In this document: piece after piece, positions 27,502 to 37,971 of the stretch
Numbering within the stretch: position 1 is the stretch's first letter
How the letters are laid out: every line of letters starts with the position of its first letter
Assembly: GCA_025765615.1 (NCBI GenBank)
Contig: JAIVFJ010000026.1
Location: 372,001 to 436,000 of the forward strand
Origin: Zopfochytrium polystomum
Taxonomy: Eukaryota; Chytridiomycota; Chytridiomycetes; Chytridiales; Chytridiaceae
Length of the DNA: 64,000 nucleotides
Direction of reading: 5' to 3'
The notes under the pieces: model-generated
The model's database searches: none
Seen by the model: the letters and a program-made list of their open reading frames with translations, nothing else
What the model was told of the DNA's origin: nothing
Made by a program: the position numbers and the translations under genes

Positions 27502-30500
27502 TCACTTCATCCTGGACGTCGACAGCCTGCTCGAATGCTTCTTCCACGACTTTTCCCACGACTTTTCCAGCTCCTTTTGCGGGTCCAGCGGTTGCGCGGC
27601 CGGTGACGGGACCGGCGCGTGGATGACCGCCGCACTACCGTTGGTGGTTGCCGTCGCGGCGGCGGCAGACCCCGGCGCCGCTTCTCGCGGCATCTCGATG
27701 CTGTCAATAACGATAGGATGCGGAGAGGCCGGCAGTGGAACGTCGGCGGCGCTGGCGCCCGGGACGGGAGACGCTCCCCGGGGGGTTACCGGCGACGCAG
27801 GTCTAGAGCCGTTCAGGGACGCCGCGGGGTTGATTGCGGACGCAGAAGCTGCGCCAGCCGCTCCGGAGGGCACGAGTTCTGCGGCCCACGTCCTGAAAGA
27901 GTGCATCGGCTTCACGTCCGAGTTCACGACGTCGTTGAGCAAGTTGGCAACGCAGAGGAAAAAGCGCAACAACCGCGGGAGGTCGTGGTCTGTTAATATT
28001 AGCCCCGCAAAAAAGTCTTGAATTTGGCCCAGCTGGTTCCACTTTGGGTTGTCCACGACTTCGTCCAGAAGCAACTGCAGCATTTGGGAGACATACTTCA
28101 TGTCCGCGTTCGGCTGCTGTGCTTCAGGTGGAGCGGTGTCCGCCGATAAATACGTTCTAGTTGCAGCGACAGCAGCAGGCACATCAAGCTCCACCAAGAG
28201 TCGGAAATCTTCGTCCACAGAAATGTCTGCAACAGATGTGGGCTGTTGGTGGTGGAACTCTCTCGTTGGCCAGAGGTCTTTCGCGCCAATCGTTGTCGCA
28301 AATCGCTTAAAAGCATCCAATGAGGTTGCCGCGAATTGCTCAGTCCATGGCGACGTTGGGGCCGACGATTCTGACTGAGTTTTCTTATTCTCGCCGCCCT
28401 CATCAGGTTTAACTGTGGCGTTGTCGTCGTTTTTGGAAACTCCTTCAGCGAACAACGCCATGTCGTCTTCGGCAGTCGTCGTCATGCTGCTGTCCAACCT
28501 TTCCAGAACCCGCTTTGACGAATCCTCCCAAGGATTTCCTCCGCCCTCAGCTTCGGCAACGAACGGTTTCTGAGCAATGTCAAGATCAAAAGCAATCGGT
28601 TTGTCAGGTGTTTCGGCAGGCGGTGGAGGAATAGGTTGAACTTGAGATGGAGTTTGCATGGGAGAAAAGGTTTGGTCGGGGAACAGATCGGACTGTGACA
28701 TATGAGCGTCAAATAGTTCCAACATGCGCTGTGATCGCTTCTTCTGCGGCTTGCCCGCTCGAGGACCGATGGCCTTTAGGATTCGGTCCTCAATAGCCGC
28801 CATGATAAGAACGAAACGAGCTGGAACGAGAAAAGCATTGTCGTTCCATGCATGGAACGCCTTTGCACGTTCGATCACGCTGGCAGCGCGCTCAGACTCT
28901 TGTACAGCAAGCTCCTGAAGGACGCGAACATTTCGAAGAATTCGTTTGCAAACTTTCTGCACAATCCGATTGGCGGGGAAAACATTTTCGTCCAGAATGG
29001 ATTTTACGGCAGCGTCTGTTTCCTTTTCCGCGAAAAGCCACCGTTTTTGAGTCGAATTTGGGTCGTCTACGGCGAATTTCATCGACAAGTCGTGGAGGCA
29101 GGCTGTTGCTACCAAGTGCTGGGGGGTGAACAAAGAGATCGCCCATTTCCAGTAAGCCCACGGAATCGTTCCATAGGATTGAGCCAACTTTGTCATCATC
29201 GACTGCAGATGCCGTCGAGGTCGATCGCTCGGACTGACTCCATCGTCGTAAGACGCTAAAACATCCTCCAGCTCGGCAGAATACTCAGAGCTGTCATTGT
29301 CGTCCTCTGTCTCCGGTCGCATCTCCAAAGTCTCAGATGCTTGCGGGACAAGGAAGCATTGTGCAATTATATCCAGAGGAAAGCGGAACGCCTCAACCAA
29401 GGCTTTTGCTGCTTTCAAAGGCGTACCTGGGTACGGAGAGGGGATGTTGATGAGATCTGATAAGAGCGACTCGCCAATCACACGAAGTGTCGAGTGGTCC
29501 ACAAATTTTGCGAGCCGTGCAACGCAGGTGGCATTCGCATGGTTAAGAAGAAGCCGCCTTATGGGATTTCTGTTGATAGGCTTGGACAAGCGCCCAATGT
29601 GCCTCCACATTTCTTGTTCTTCGTGCGGCAGACTTGGAGTGTACCGCTTTGGAGGGATATGTATTTTCGATTGAATCAGGATCTGGGGTATTGATTAGAT
29701 GATTAGATGAACTTATCGGCATTTGCGCACCCTCCGTTTTAAACGAGCCTAAATGACTCACCCAGTATTCTGTTTCCTCCAGAATCGTTTGTTCGGACAA
29801 GCCGGCGGAACGCGCGAGAAATGCTGCCAACTCGGGGTCATGCAGAAACAGTTCAGATGGTAGCCATCCATCGACCACGTCCGCGTTCGGATTGATAGAG
29901 TGTCGTCCTTGGGTCGGTGTAGTGGCCCATGGCGCAATCGGAGCCGACTTTGGTCCAAATGCAAGTGCTGCCGACATCCCAAATCGAAACACAAGTGCCC
30001 GAATGCCCAGGCACACCCTTCTCCATTTCTCTTCCGGGCGACCGTGAACATTGGAATTCTCTGCCAGTCTAAATAGGAACTCCAGGAACGCAGCGTCGTC
30101 GGGCGGAAACAGCTGGAAAGGGTTCTGGGAGAACGTGGATGACTGCGCGAGGACCCAATGGAGGTCCTCCGGCAGCGTCTCCAAGGGCCGCCAATCTGCG
30201 GGTGAAACTGAACTAGGAGGAAACGCAAGCCCGTACTTGCCCTTTCCCAGTCCGATAATAAGGTCGCGGGAGTCAGAGGGCATGAGAAGTGTTGGGGTTG
30301 AAGGAACTGGGTGCGGGGCCTCAACAACTTCTGGCACGGTCGGCACGTGGATCAGAGAGTCCAAAATATCGTCCGCTTCGGGCTCCGCGTCTTCGTTGGA
30401 AGCATCAGCTGCCACAGGAATGCCGTCTGCTTCATTGTTTGAAGACTTTCTCTCCGCCCCAAGCCTTTGAACTTCGAGAACTTTTGCCGTGTATTCGATA

Positions 30501-31101
30501 TGTGCAAGCAGCTCCTCACGATAGATCAAGTGCCGCCGCAACTTCTCGCGGGCATCCTCCTGCGCAATGCGCTCGCGTGACAGGATGAGTACCAGATACC
30601 GAGGAAGGACGATTTCTCTCTTCTCGAGCATTTCGATGACTACATCTTGGGTCAGGTAATACGGAAATAGTCGGTAGGCCTCATAGAACGCGAGGTTCTT
30701 TCCAAATCTGGGATCATTGAAGGCAATAACTGAGATGTGCATAAATGGATGAAACCGACCCACCTTGTGAGAAGCCAGTCGACCAGAATCCCGTGCTTGC
30801 CGCCGGCACCTGGCTTGGTTGCATCAAGGGCATCGGGTCCTCCGAAAATCGCAACGCGCGAGGACCGGCAAGTGTGGGCGAGCTGCACGAGATCGCGCGC
30901 CGAAGGGATCGCTAATGCCACCGTGGACCAGAGACGCCCCCACCGTTCGTGGTCGTGCTGCTGCTGCCGAGTATCCGCATCAGCGGCTGCCACTGACGGT
31001 GACCGGTCGGCGGGTAGCGAGCTTGGAGATGGCACCTCGCCGCCGCCGCCTCCGCCACCGTCGCCGCCACTGCTGGGATGCTCTTGGTGCTGCTCTGTCA
31101 T
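27502..31101 (-). CDS. Large unrecognised protein, about 1.2 kaa
   Basis: I do not recognise the family. Three frames join on the minus strand. Exon 1 (from Met 31101) is Gly/Ser/Pro-rich and then helical, ending near LVDWLLTR at about 30764. The middle exon reads NDPRFGKNLAFYEAYRLFPY down to ILEETEYW, and the donor GTGAGT near 29760 to the acceptor near 29690 leads in phase into PPKRYTPSLPHEEQEMWRHI. The last long exon runs to 27502. It is mostly helical and acidic, with a proline-rich stretch (QPIPPPPAETPDKP), an Ala/Ser/Pro-rich segment near the C-terminus and a final basic tail (KKHSSRLSTSRMK). No signal peptide or membrane segment. The first intron (about 30730-30763) did not resolve in phase, so exon 1 may be wrong. 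A soluble scaffold or trafficking protein is only a guess. Confidence 0.6.
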
Positions 31102-31437
31102 GAATCAAATCGACGGCTTGCTTGGCGATCTCGCGCAGTGATTGGCTGGTGAGGTCCACCGACAATTCAGGTAAGCATGCCCAAGCCACAGCGTTCCTTC
31201 CTCAAAAGCTCAAACAAGAAAGTAAGCATCCCAACGCGCTAATACTTTTGGGGCTTTGCCAGTACATGCATGTATCTTTTTTGAACTTGAAGAGAGCAGC
31301 GTTGGTATTGGAATGAAGTAAGGATGGCTGAGAAAACGTTTGGAAAGTGCTAAGCAGTGGAAGGTGAGGACAAGAACAGACGGCACTTGATATACGATGC
31401 TGCTGCAAAACTATACGAAATAGTAAGCACGCTAAAC
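31102..31437. other. Short intergenic region
   Basis: Lies between the start of the large unknown gene and the 3' end of the SOUL gene. Nothing else seen. Confidence 0.5.
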
Positions 31438-32355
31438 TCACGACAAGACATTGACGTGGACCTCGTTGGTCTGCAAGAACCACGGCGTCCAGGGAGGGTT
31501 GTACGCCGCCACCTTGGTCTTTGACCGGTCCTCCTCGAGCCGCACCCCGTCCTTTGCGCACGCCTCGCGCAGCTTCTTCTCCTCCTCCAAAGCTGACGCC
31601 CACCGCTCCCTCTGCCCGCCCCCGAACGTGCCCGCAAACTTTCGCACGGCGACGGTGTGGGCCGGGATGTCGCGCAGCTTGATCGACGGGTCGACGGGCA
31701 CGGGCAGGTCCGCGATTGTCTTGTACTTTGACGGCATGACAAAGGCCATGCGCTCGACGGGCGCGCCGTTGTCGGACGCGCCGCCGTCGACCTTTTCCAT
31801 GAGGACGGGCGCCGTCATCGCGATTTTGGTAGAGGACTCCGCCGGGCGATCCATCAGAACGGGCGTTGTCATTGCGATTTTGGTCGAGGTCTCCGCGGGG
31901 CGTTCCATCAGAACGGGCGCCGTCATGGCGATTTTGGCGGATTCGTCGGCGTCGGCAATCTTGTTTTTGCCTAAACAACGCGGTCGGCGCGAGAATGAGT
32001 TAACGCTGCAGTCTGAGGGCAACGCACAGGCGATTGACGCTTACCAAAAATGTACTGCGCGATCGGCCAGAAGCCGCCGCCGCTGACGTTGGAACGAGTA
32101 AGCGATGAAAGATTAGTGCGCGTTGCGAGTTGGGGGTGTGTGAATTGAATGAGATTGGCTGGGGTAAAGCGGAGGGGGTCGCCGTGTGGCACAGGCGGTA
32201 GGGAGGTGGGCGGCTCACCCGTCATTTGTGCGCGGCACGAAAGTGGTTTCGGCCTGGATGTACGGCTGGTACTCGCGAATCTCGTACCCGTTGGCGCTCG
32301 TTATGAGGTTGAACTTGGGCTGTTCTTCGAGGATGAAGCCGAGAAGGGAGGCCAT
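31438..32355 (-). CDS. SOUL-family haem-binding protein with triplicated motif
   Basis: SOUL/HBP proteins bind haem or tetrapyrroles in the cytosol. Exon 1 (Met 32355, MASLLGFILEEQPKFNLI, then YEIREYQPYIQAET) has the family's start, exon 2 gives GGGFWPIAQYIFGK, and exon 3 holds the KIAMTAPVLM motif and the diagnostic C-terminus (AAYNPPWTPWFLQTNEVHVN). Introns lie at about 32085-32220 and 31973-32045. The KIAMT(A/T)PVLM segment, normally single, occurs three times in tandem (18-codon unit). A low-complexity GGASDNGAPVER insert follows. The gene is otherwise intact and ends just after the conserved NEVHVNVLS. Confidence 0.9.
31792..31935 (-). repeat. Intragenic tandem repeat, 54-nt unit, about 2.7 copies
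   Basis: Within the SOUL gene, a 54-nt unit (KIAMTAPVLMERPAETST and variants) is repeated in frame. The copies differ mainly at third positions and a few residues, so the expansion is not brand new. Confidence 0.9.
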
Positions 32356-33269
32356 GTCTGCTGTGGCTGTTGTTGGTATGTGGTGTGCGAGCGAGGATGG
32401 GTGCTTGAGGGTGGCGGCGGACGCGGCCTCTTTATGAAATCCTGTCTGTGTGCGGCGGAAAAACTCTCTTCGATCACCCCCCCCCCCCAACCAAAACAAA
32501 AGTCAAAAACTCGGCGGACGAATCGCGTTTCTCGCTCGATTCGCAGTTTGGCGCGGGCGAGCTTCGTGTCCAGAAACACTCTCTTCCCCAAAATGCTTTT
32601 CGCCGGGATCTTGACAACAGATCTTGACACAACAAGAAACAGTGCGGAAAAATGGGAACGCGTTTGGTGTGTTGTGCCTGTCCATTGAGCAGTTCTTCTT
32701 CGACAGAAGCATGATGGCGCGTCGCGGAAACAAACCAACCGGGGGACAAGAGCAACCAGTTTTCCAGAACGGTGTCCCACGGGGAGACAACAAGCTCACA
32801 CATTCCATGCTCAGCAACTCAGGCAGTCAGATTCACCAAAAGTAGATACCAAACAAAAACAACATGCCTGTTGCATCGATCACCATTTTTGCCTCCACAG
32901 CGTTGACGAGGCGCCGTTTCGCGCCCACTGCGCAAGACCAACAGACATGTGCATTTAAAAACCGGAACGAGTAAAGCGACAATTCGTGCGCACATATTTA
33001 TTTTCGAATATTTTTCTCGAGCGGGAACGGGCCTAGTACCTCTCAAATTCTAACATAAATACGGTAATTGCGAATCTCGCCACTGGAGTCATCCTTGAAA
33101 TATGCTGAATTATGTCCTTGGTGAATGATGCCGAGAAGACACGAATAGAGCGTGTGTTGATGAGCGGGAATGGGGGCAGCAAAACAGGCCTCAGACAGCC
33201 TGTATCAGAGAAAACATAAGGGACAGTGACAGAAGGGCCACCAACAGCCCGCTAAGTCGCGATGGTGGC
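32356..33269. other. Intergenic region upstream of SOUL gene
   Basis: Contains a run of C at about 32478-32488 and the 5' flank of the SOUL gene (-), then the 3' flank of the minus-strand gene at 33.3 kb. No further gene supported. Confidence 0.45.
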
Positions 33270-34052
33270 TCAACATTTTCCCAACGCCCCGGCGTGGAAC
33301 GTTACGTTCGGCCCCTGTGAGAGGTGCATTAACAAGACTGCAAGCGGTTACACTCCTGAATCCCTACTTACCAGGGTAAAGTCCAAGCAGTAATATCCCG
33401 AGCGGTTCGCAAACGGCGCCCGATGAGACGAATAAATGTACCACACCAACGTCCCGTTGTCGCCCACCTTGCACGTCTTGCAAAACCTGTCTGTCTTGAG
33501 ATCGTCCGCGACGAAGACGGAGTATCCCGACTCAAAGTCGTCGATTGTGGGATCGTTGCCCATCGCCGGGGTGCCCAGGATCGGTCGCCCCGAATCATCG
33601 AACCCTAGGTCAAGAGCCCAAAGTCAGGTCAGTTAAACGTGGCCCACAGCGTGTGGAGACCGGGATTCCGGCTCATCTCCTCCAATTATATCTTGTTCCT
33701 GTTTTAAATGTTGAAAGCGAAGTGTTGATCGCGGGCTGGGATGTTTGTGATGCGATCAAGGGATTACGGACTCACGGGAGAAGGACCCTGTTGGGAGCGA
33801 TCCGTTGGCGGTTCCGCAGTGGGTGGTTGGGGACGGCTGTGTAGTGTGGTGCCAGATCGAACGGGGTGAGAAAAGCTGTCTTGGGACTGGCGGAAAGAGG
33901 CGTGCCGCCTGTCTGGGATGGAGTTTTTGGAGCGATTCCCGCCGCAGCGAAACGGTTTGCCAACTGAAGTCCTTGGAGGGTGCCGAATGGGGCGACTGGC
34001 CCTTCTCGTGCCCAATCTGAACATCTACGTCTGGTGCACCGTCCCAATTTCA
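33270..34052 (-). CDS. Unrecognised cysteine-containing protein, 3' exons
   Basis: Three exons join in phase on the minus strand: an open stretch from about 34052 to 33776, then 33604-33372, then 33314-33270 ending in TGA, with introns of 171 nt (33605-33775) and 57 nt (33315-33371). The product runs THCGTANGSLPTGSFS, then FDDSGRPILGTPAMGNDPTI, a core with RFCKTCKVGDNGTLVWYIYS, and the end YCLDFTLGPNVTFHAGALGK-C. The paired cysteines and N-glycosylation-type sites (NGT, NRS, NVT) suggest an extracellular domain. The upstream exon has no Met and no signal peptide was found, so the 5' end is missing or the gene is decayed. A related segment sits at about 20.44-20.53 kb. Confidence 0.45.
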
Positions 34053-34282
34053 CCAAAATGCAAGCGCCATGCGAGGCCCGAACCGAAAATTTCTGTCACT
34101 GGCGGGCACAGCCTTGCCAACAGGCGACAAACAACGCATTGTTCAGTTGCTGAACGCGTGAAGAAAAATTTTTTCTGGTTATCTTGAAGCCGGGCGAACA
34201 CTCAACGCTTGAAAAGCCGGGGGCACTCCGAAAACAGGACAGACAAGACATTGCTCCACTTCTGCCTCCAGAAGGCCCCGCA

Positions 34283-37182
34283 ATGTCCCTTCCAGTCATC
34301 CTCTTCGGTGCGGAACGGTTGCTAACGCCCTTCATAGCCTCGCTGCGGCGCGTTGTCCTCATCTCGAGCCTGGGTTTCTTCGCGGCGCATTTGACCCTGG
34401 CTGCCCAAGCCGCGGCACTTCCAGCGACGCGTTGCGGCACCGATTGCTAACCGCTGTGGTGCGACTTGGGCAGACGCAAACAGAAAGTGCGGAACACCGT
34501 GCCCAGACGGAACAGACAAAGCATGCCTCTCTGGCGAGCATTGCTTTGCTTTACTTGACGTCGCTGTTTGGTAAAATTATAATAACACGTGAATTCTTCC
34601 TCGAGCTCTGATAGCTTTCTCTCTCCCTGTTCACCACCACCGTCATTTCATCCAGCAAGGCACCCTCCAAGACGACATCAACGCTAACCGCTTCTTCGCC
34701 TGCGGCGACCAATCGTTGCGGGACTGACTGGTCCACCGCCAACGGAAAGTGCTGCACACCATGCCCAGACGGAACAGACTCCAAGTGCCCGACTGGAGAG
34801 CACTGTTTTGCTTCTCTGGACACAAGCCCATGGTCTGTCGATTGCGTATCTTTGCACATGAACGTAGCTTACGTCTTTTCAGCTCTGGAGGGAGCGCCGA
34901 CAACTGTCCCAACGACTGTGCCAGCTACTCGCTGCGGGACCACTTGGGCGAATGCAGATGGGAAGTGCGGTGTGGCTTGCCCTGGGGGCACCGACAGTGC
35001 CTGCCCATCTGGAGAGCACTGCTTCGCTTCACTTGATGCAACTCCTTGGTGAAGGAAATGACATAATTCACTGGAGATTTCTAACGATGTCTCAGCTCCC
35101 CACCGGAATCAACCATTACTACATCAAGCTCTGCTAAATTGTCAAATTTACCTGCAACAACATCGACTCCAACGAGCACCTCCTCGCAAACTTGCCTGAG
35201 TGGCTTTAGCGATAAGCTTGCAGTGAGTTTTTCAACAATTGGCAATTGATTCAAACCGTTGATGCCAAATGGATAGCTCTCGACTTGTGCAAGTTTGTCG
35301 TTGCCAACAACGGCTTGTGTAAGGGACTTCTCCACCACACCATGCAAGACATGGTACAAGACGAAGCCGGGAGACAACTGCACCACCATTTTCAGCGCCA
35401 ACAGTATCTCAAATACATCTTTCACCGCCTTGAACCCCACTTATTCAATCACGGTGAGAACGATTGCCCCATTTTTGTGCTGGTTCACTCACCATAAATT
35501 TCTTCAGCCCCGAGGAAGAGTTTGCACCGCCGGTGGAACCGTATTTCCCAACCGGCGACGAGACGCTGAAGGTTCATTCGCCGACATCTCTTCTCCAATC
35601 TTAAACCTTTCGAAAAATCTGGCACGAGGCCGGAACCGCCGGGGAGCCGAGTGCGGGCCAGGCATCGGGTCGTGCAAGAGGGGCTGCTGCTCGCAGTTTG
35701 GCTTTTGCGGGAGGGATGCCGCTCACTGCCAGTCCCCCAACTGCCAGTCTCAATGCCAGTGGCCGTACATTGACCCAGTTGCCGAATGTGGAGCAACTTC
35801 GGCTGGAAACAAGACTTGTCCTCTCAATGTGTGCTGCTCTCAAGTGAGGAAAATTAAAAGCGACTTGCTAACCATTATGATTAAATGTGACAATTTGTTT
35901 TATAAGTGGGGGTTCTGCGGCTCCACGCCAGAATTCTGCTCAAGAGCCGCTGGCTGTCAAAGCAATTGTCGCTGAGTGATACTCAAACTTGCACAAGTGA
36001 GTATCATGTACATGATGGTTTCGGCAAAACTCACCAATCCAACAACAAAAGTGAATTCGGACTTCAAGAGGATTGCTTGCTACGCCGGCTGGTCTTCCGG
36101 TGGTGGCGGCTGCGGACTTGCGCCATCTGGCATCCCGTTCAATTTGTACGTTTTTAGCTTTTGGTTGTTTGAAAACACCTTGGCTCAGTTTCTTTGCTTC
36201 TCTAGGTACACTCACGTTATTTATGCATTTGCCGGGGTTGGTGCGGATGGCAGTTTGGATGTGCCTCCCAGCGATGACGCCACTATCAAGACTATGGTTT
36301 CCGCCAACAATGGACAAGCCAAGTTGATGCTATCAGTTGGTGGCTGGGCGTTCAGTGATCCTGGGCCGACGCAAGGTCGATTCGCGGCAATGGTTTCCTC
36401 AACAACGGGCATAAACAGGTTCTGTAGCTCCGCCGTAAACTATCTGACATCTCGTGGCTTGAATTGTCTTGATATTGACTGGGAATGTGAGTTAATGGGC
36501 ACAGTACAGTCAAGATTCATTGATCTACGCACTTCTTCAATAGACCCCGTCGCCGACGACCGTAGTGCCACTGGGAAATTCAATTACGATACAAACCAAA
36601 CCTCGTTCGATTGATCTCGGCTTGCCGAAGAGCATTCAATGCCCATGGGCTGATTCTGACAATGACAGCATTTGCACAAGCCCAACCTTTACATGGACGC
36701 AGATGGTCGCTCTTTTGAATTTATGAAAAGAAATTTGGACCCACCGTCCCAAATCCCAACTATTGGGTTCCAGCACTATGATTTCGGATCTTCCGGAGAC
36801 TGGATGGACCAAAGCTCGTTTAATTCTGCAATGGAATATGCAGCGAGCAAAAGTGTTGTCGCTTTTTTCACTGGACATTCCCACCAAAACTTGGCAAAGA
36901 CAGGCGGACCCTATTTACGAATTCAATGGTGGATACTCTGGAAAGACTTTCGGTGGCCTAACAAAAGGCTTTTTTGTCTGTCGATACGGTACTACATCCA
37001 CAGGCGTTCAGGCTCTTGACGTGGGTACCTCTCCCCTCATTGGAGTTTGGTTTTAACGCACCGTTCAGGTCCAGTTCGTCAAGACTGATGGGAACGGCGT
37101 TTGGGTGGATGACGACTCGACCTTAGCGCCTCGTCTTTGCTTCTATCCAAATGCTGTCAAGATGGCGGAATCCTATTGTTGA
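34283..37182 (+). CDS. Killer-toxin-like chitinase: Cys-modules, LysM, 2x CBM18, GH18 (frames broken)
   Basis: Domains in order: a signal peptide (LISSLGFFAAHLTLAAQAAA); three cysteine-rich modules of form RCGxxWxxAxxKCGxxCPxGTDxxCxxGEHCFAxLD (34450-34555, 34712-34830, 34927-35045), each in its own exon and ending PW or VW before an intron; a Ser/Thr linker; a LysM domain (CKTWYKTKPGDNCTTIFSAN, about 35338-35440); two chitin-binding type 1 (CBM18, hevein) domains (CKRGCCSQFGFCG and CPLNVCCSQ-WGFCG, 35645-35972, split by an intron); and a GH18 domain with LMLSVGGW and CLDIDWE-YPVADDR (about 36320-36560). LysM-CBM18-GH18 is the layout of subgroup C, Kluyveromyces killer-toxin alpha/beta-like chitinases. 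The signal-peptide frame hits a stop before module 1, and the GH18 C-terminal half needs at least three frame changes (about 36580-36600, 36680, 36860). It is therefore probably a pseudogene. It ends at a TGA near 37182, with AATAAA near 37320. Confidence 0.75.
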
Positions 37183-37971
37183 CGCAGTCAATTCAACTGG
37201 ATATTTACTTGATTTTTCGATGGCTTTTGACTGTCCCGGGCTGCCTCCCAAAGCCAAGAATTGTTGCCACTTCTGTTGCTCGTGCGCTTCTGTAGCTCGC
37301 CGCTTCGTTCAAGAGCGTGAATAAATCTGATTTTGGTTTTCAAACCATGTGATTCAATCCCTTACCTCGCAATGGGACTTCAGGACCTCTCGCGAAGGTT
37401 TGCTGTGACCCAGCCGAATTTCTGTAGAGCGATCTTCATGGCTCTACGGGAAGCTTTGGGCCTTCCGACGCGTTTGAATCACTGCTTTGCAATTCGAAAA
37501 GAAATCCAAATCAGACGAACTCAGGGAGCAATCATGAAAAACGATGGTCCAGCGAAGGAATTTCAGCGCAAGTACCCTTGTGAGTATACATATTCTTCTC
37601 CCAAAATATCAACGTCTCCCAAGCGGAAGACGAAGTCAGTCACATTGCATTTCGCCAAAGCATCCTCCCCAACGGGGGACACTTCTGCCCGACAAACTAA
37701 ATGGTTTGTCAGGCAGGGGCAGGGGCAGGGGTACTAAATACATCTTCTCTGTGATTACGAATTCTTCTGTTCTGGAAGGTTTTCGGGGCTGGAGAAAACA
37801 TCATTGATAAAAAAAGCCCGCTTTCCCCCACATTCCACCTGCACCCCCCTTTAAAGCAACGCTGGTTGTCTGACCGCACATGAGCTCCCAGTATCACTTC
37901 GTCCACACCGCCAAGCCGCTGAACCGGACAACACCGCCATAGAACGGAGGCTTCAACAAGACCGCCCCCGA
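37183..37971. other. Intergenic; one unassigned small frame
   Basis: 3' flank of the chitinase. A plus frame at 37333-37737 (LQDLSRRFAVTQPNFCRAIF) has a helical, basic look but no recognised domain. A GGGGCA triplet cluster occurs at about 37713-37735. No gene supported. Confidence 0.4.

Noticed and set aside
37333..37737. Possible transposon or regulator fragment
   Set aside because: Helical basic look only; no motif strong enough to name.
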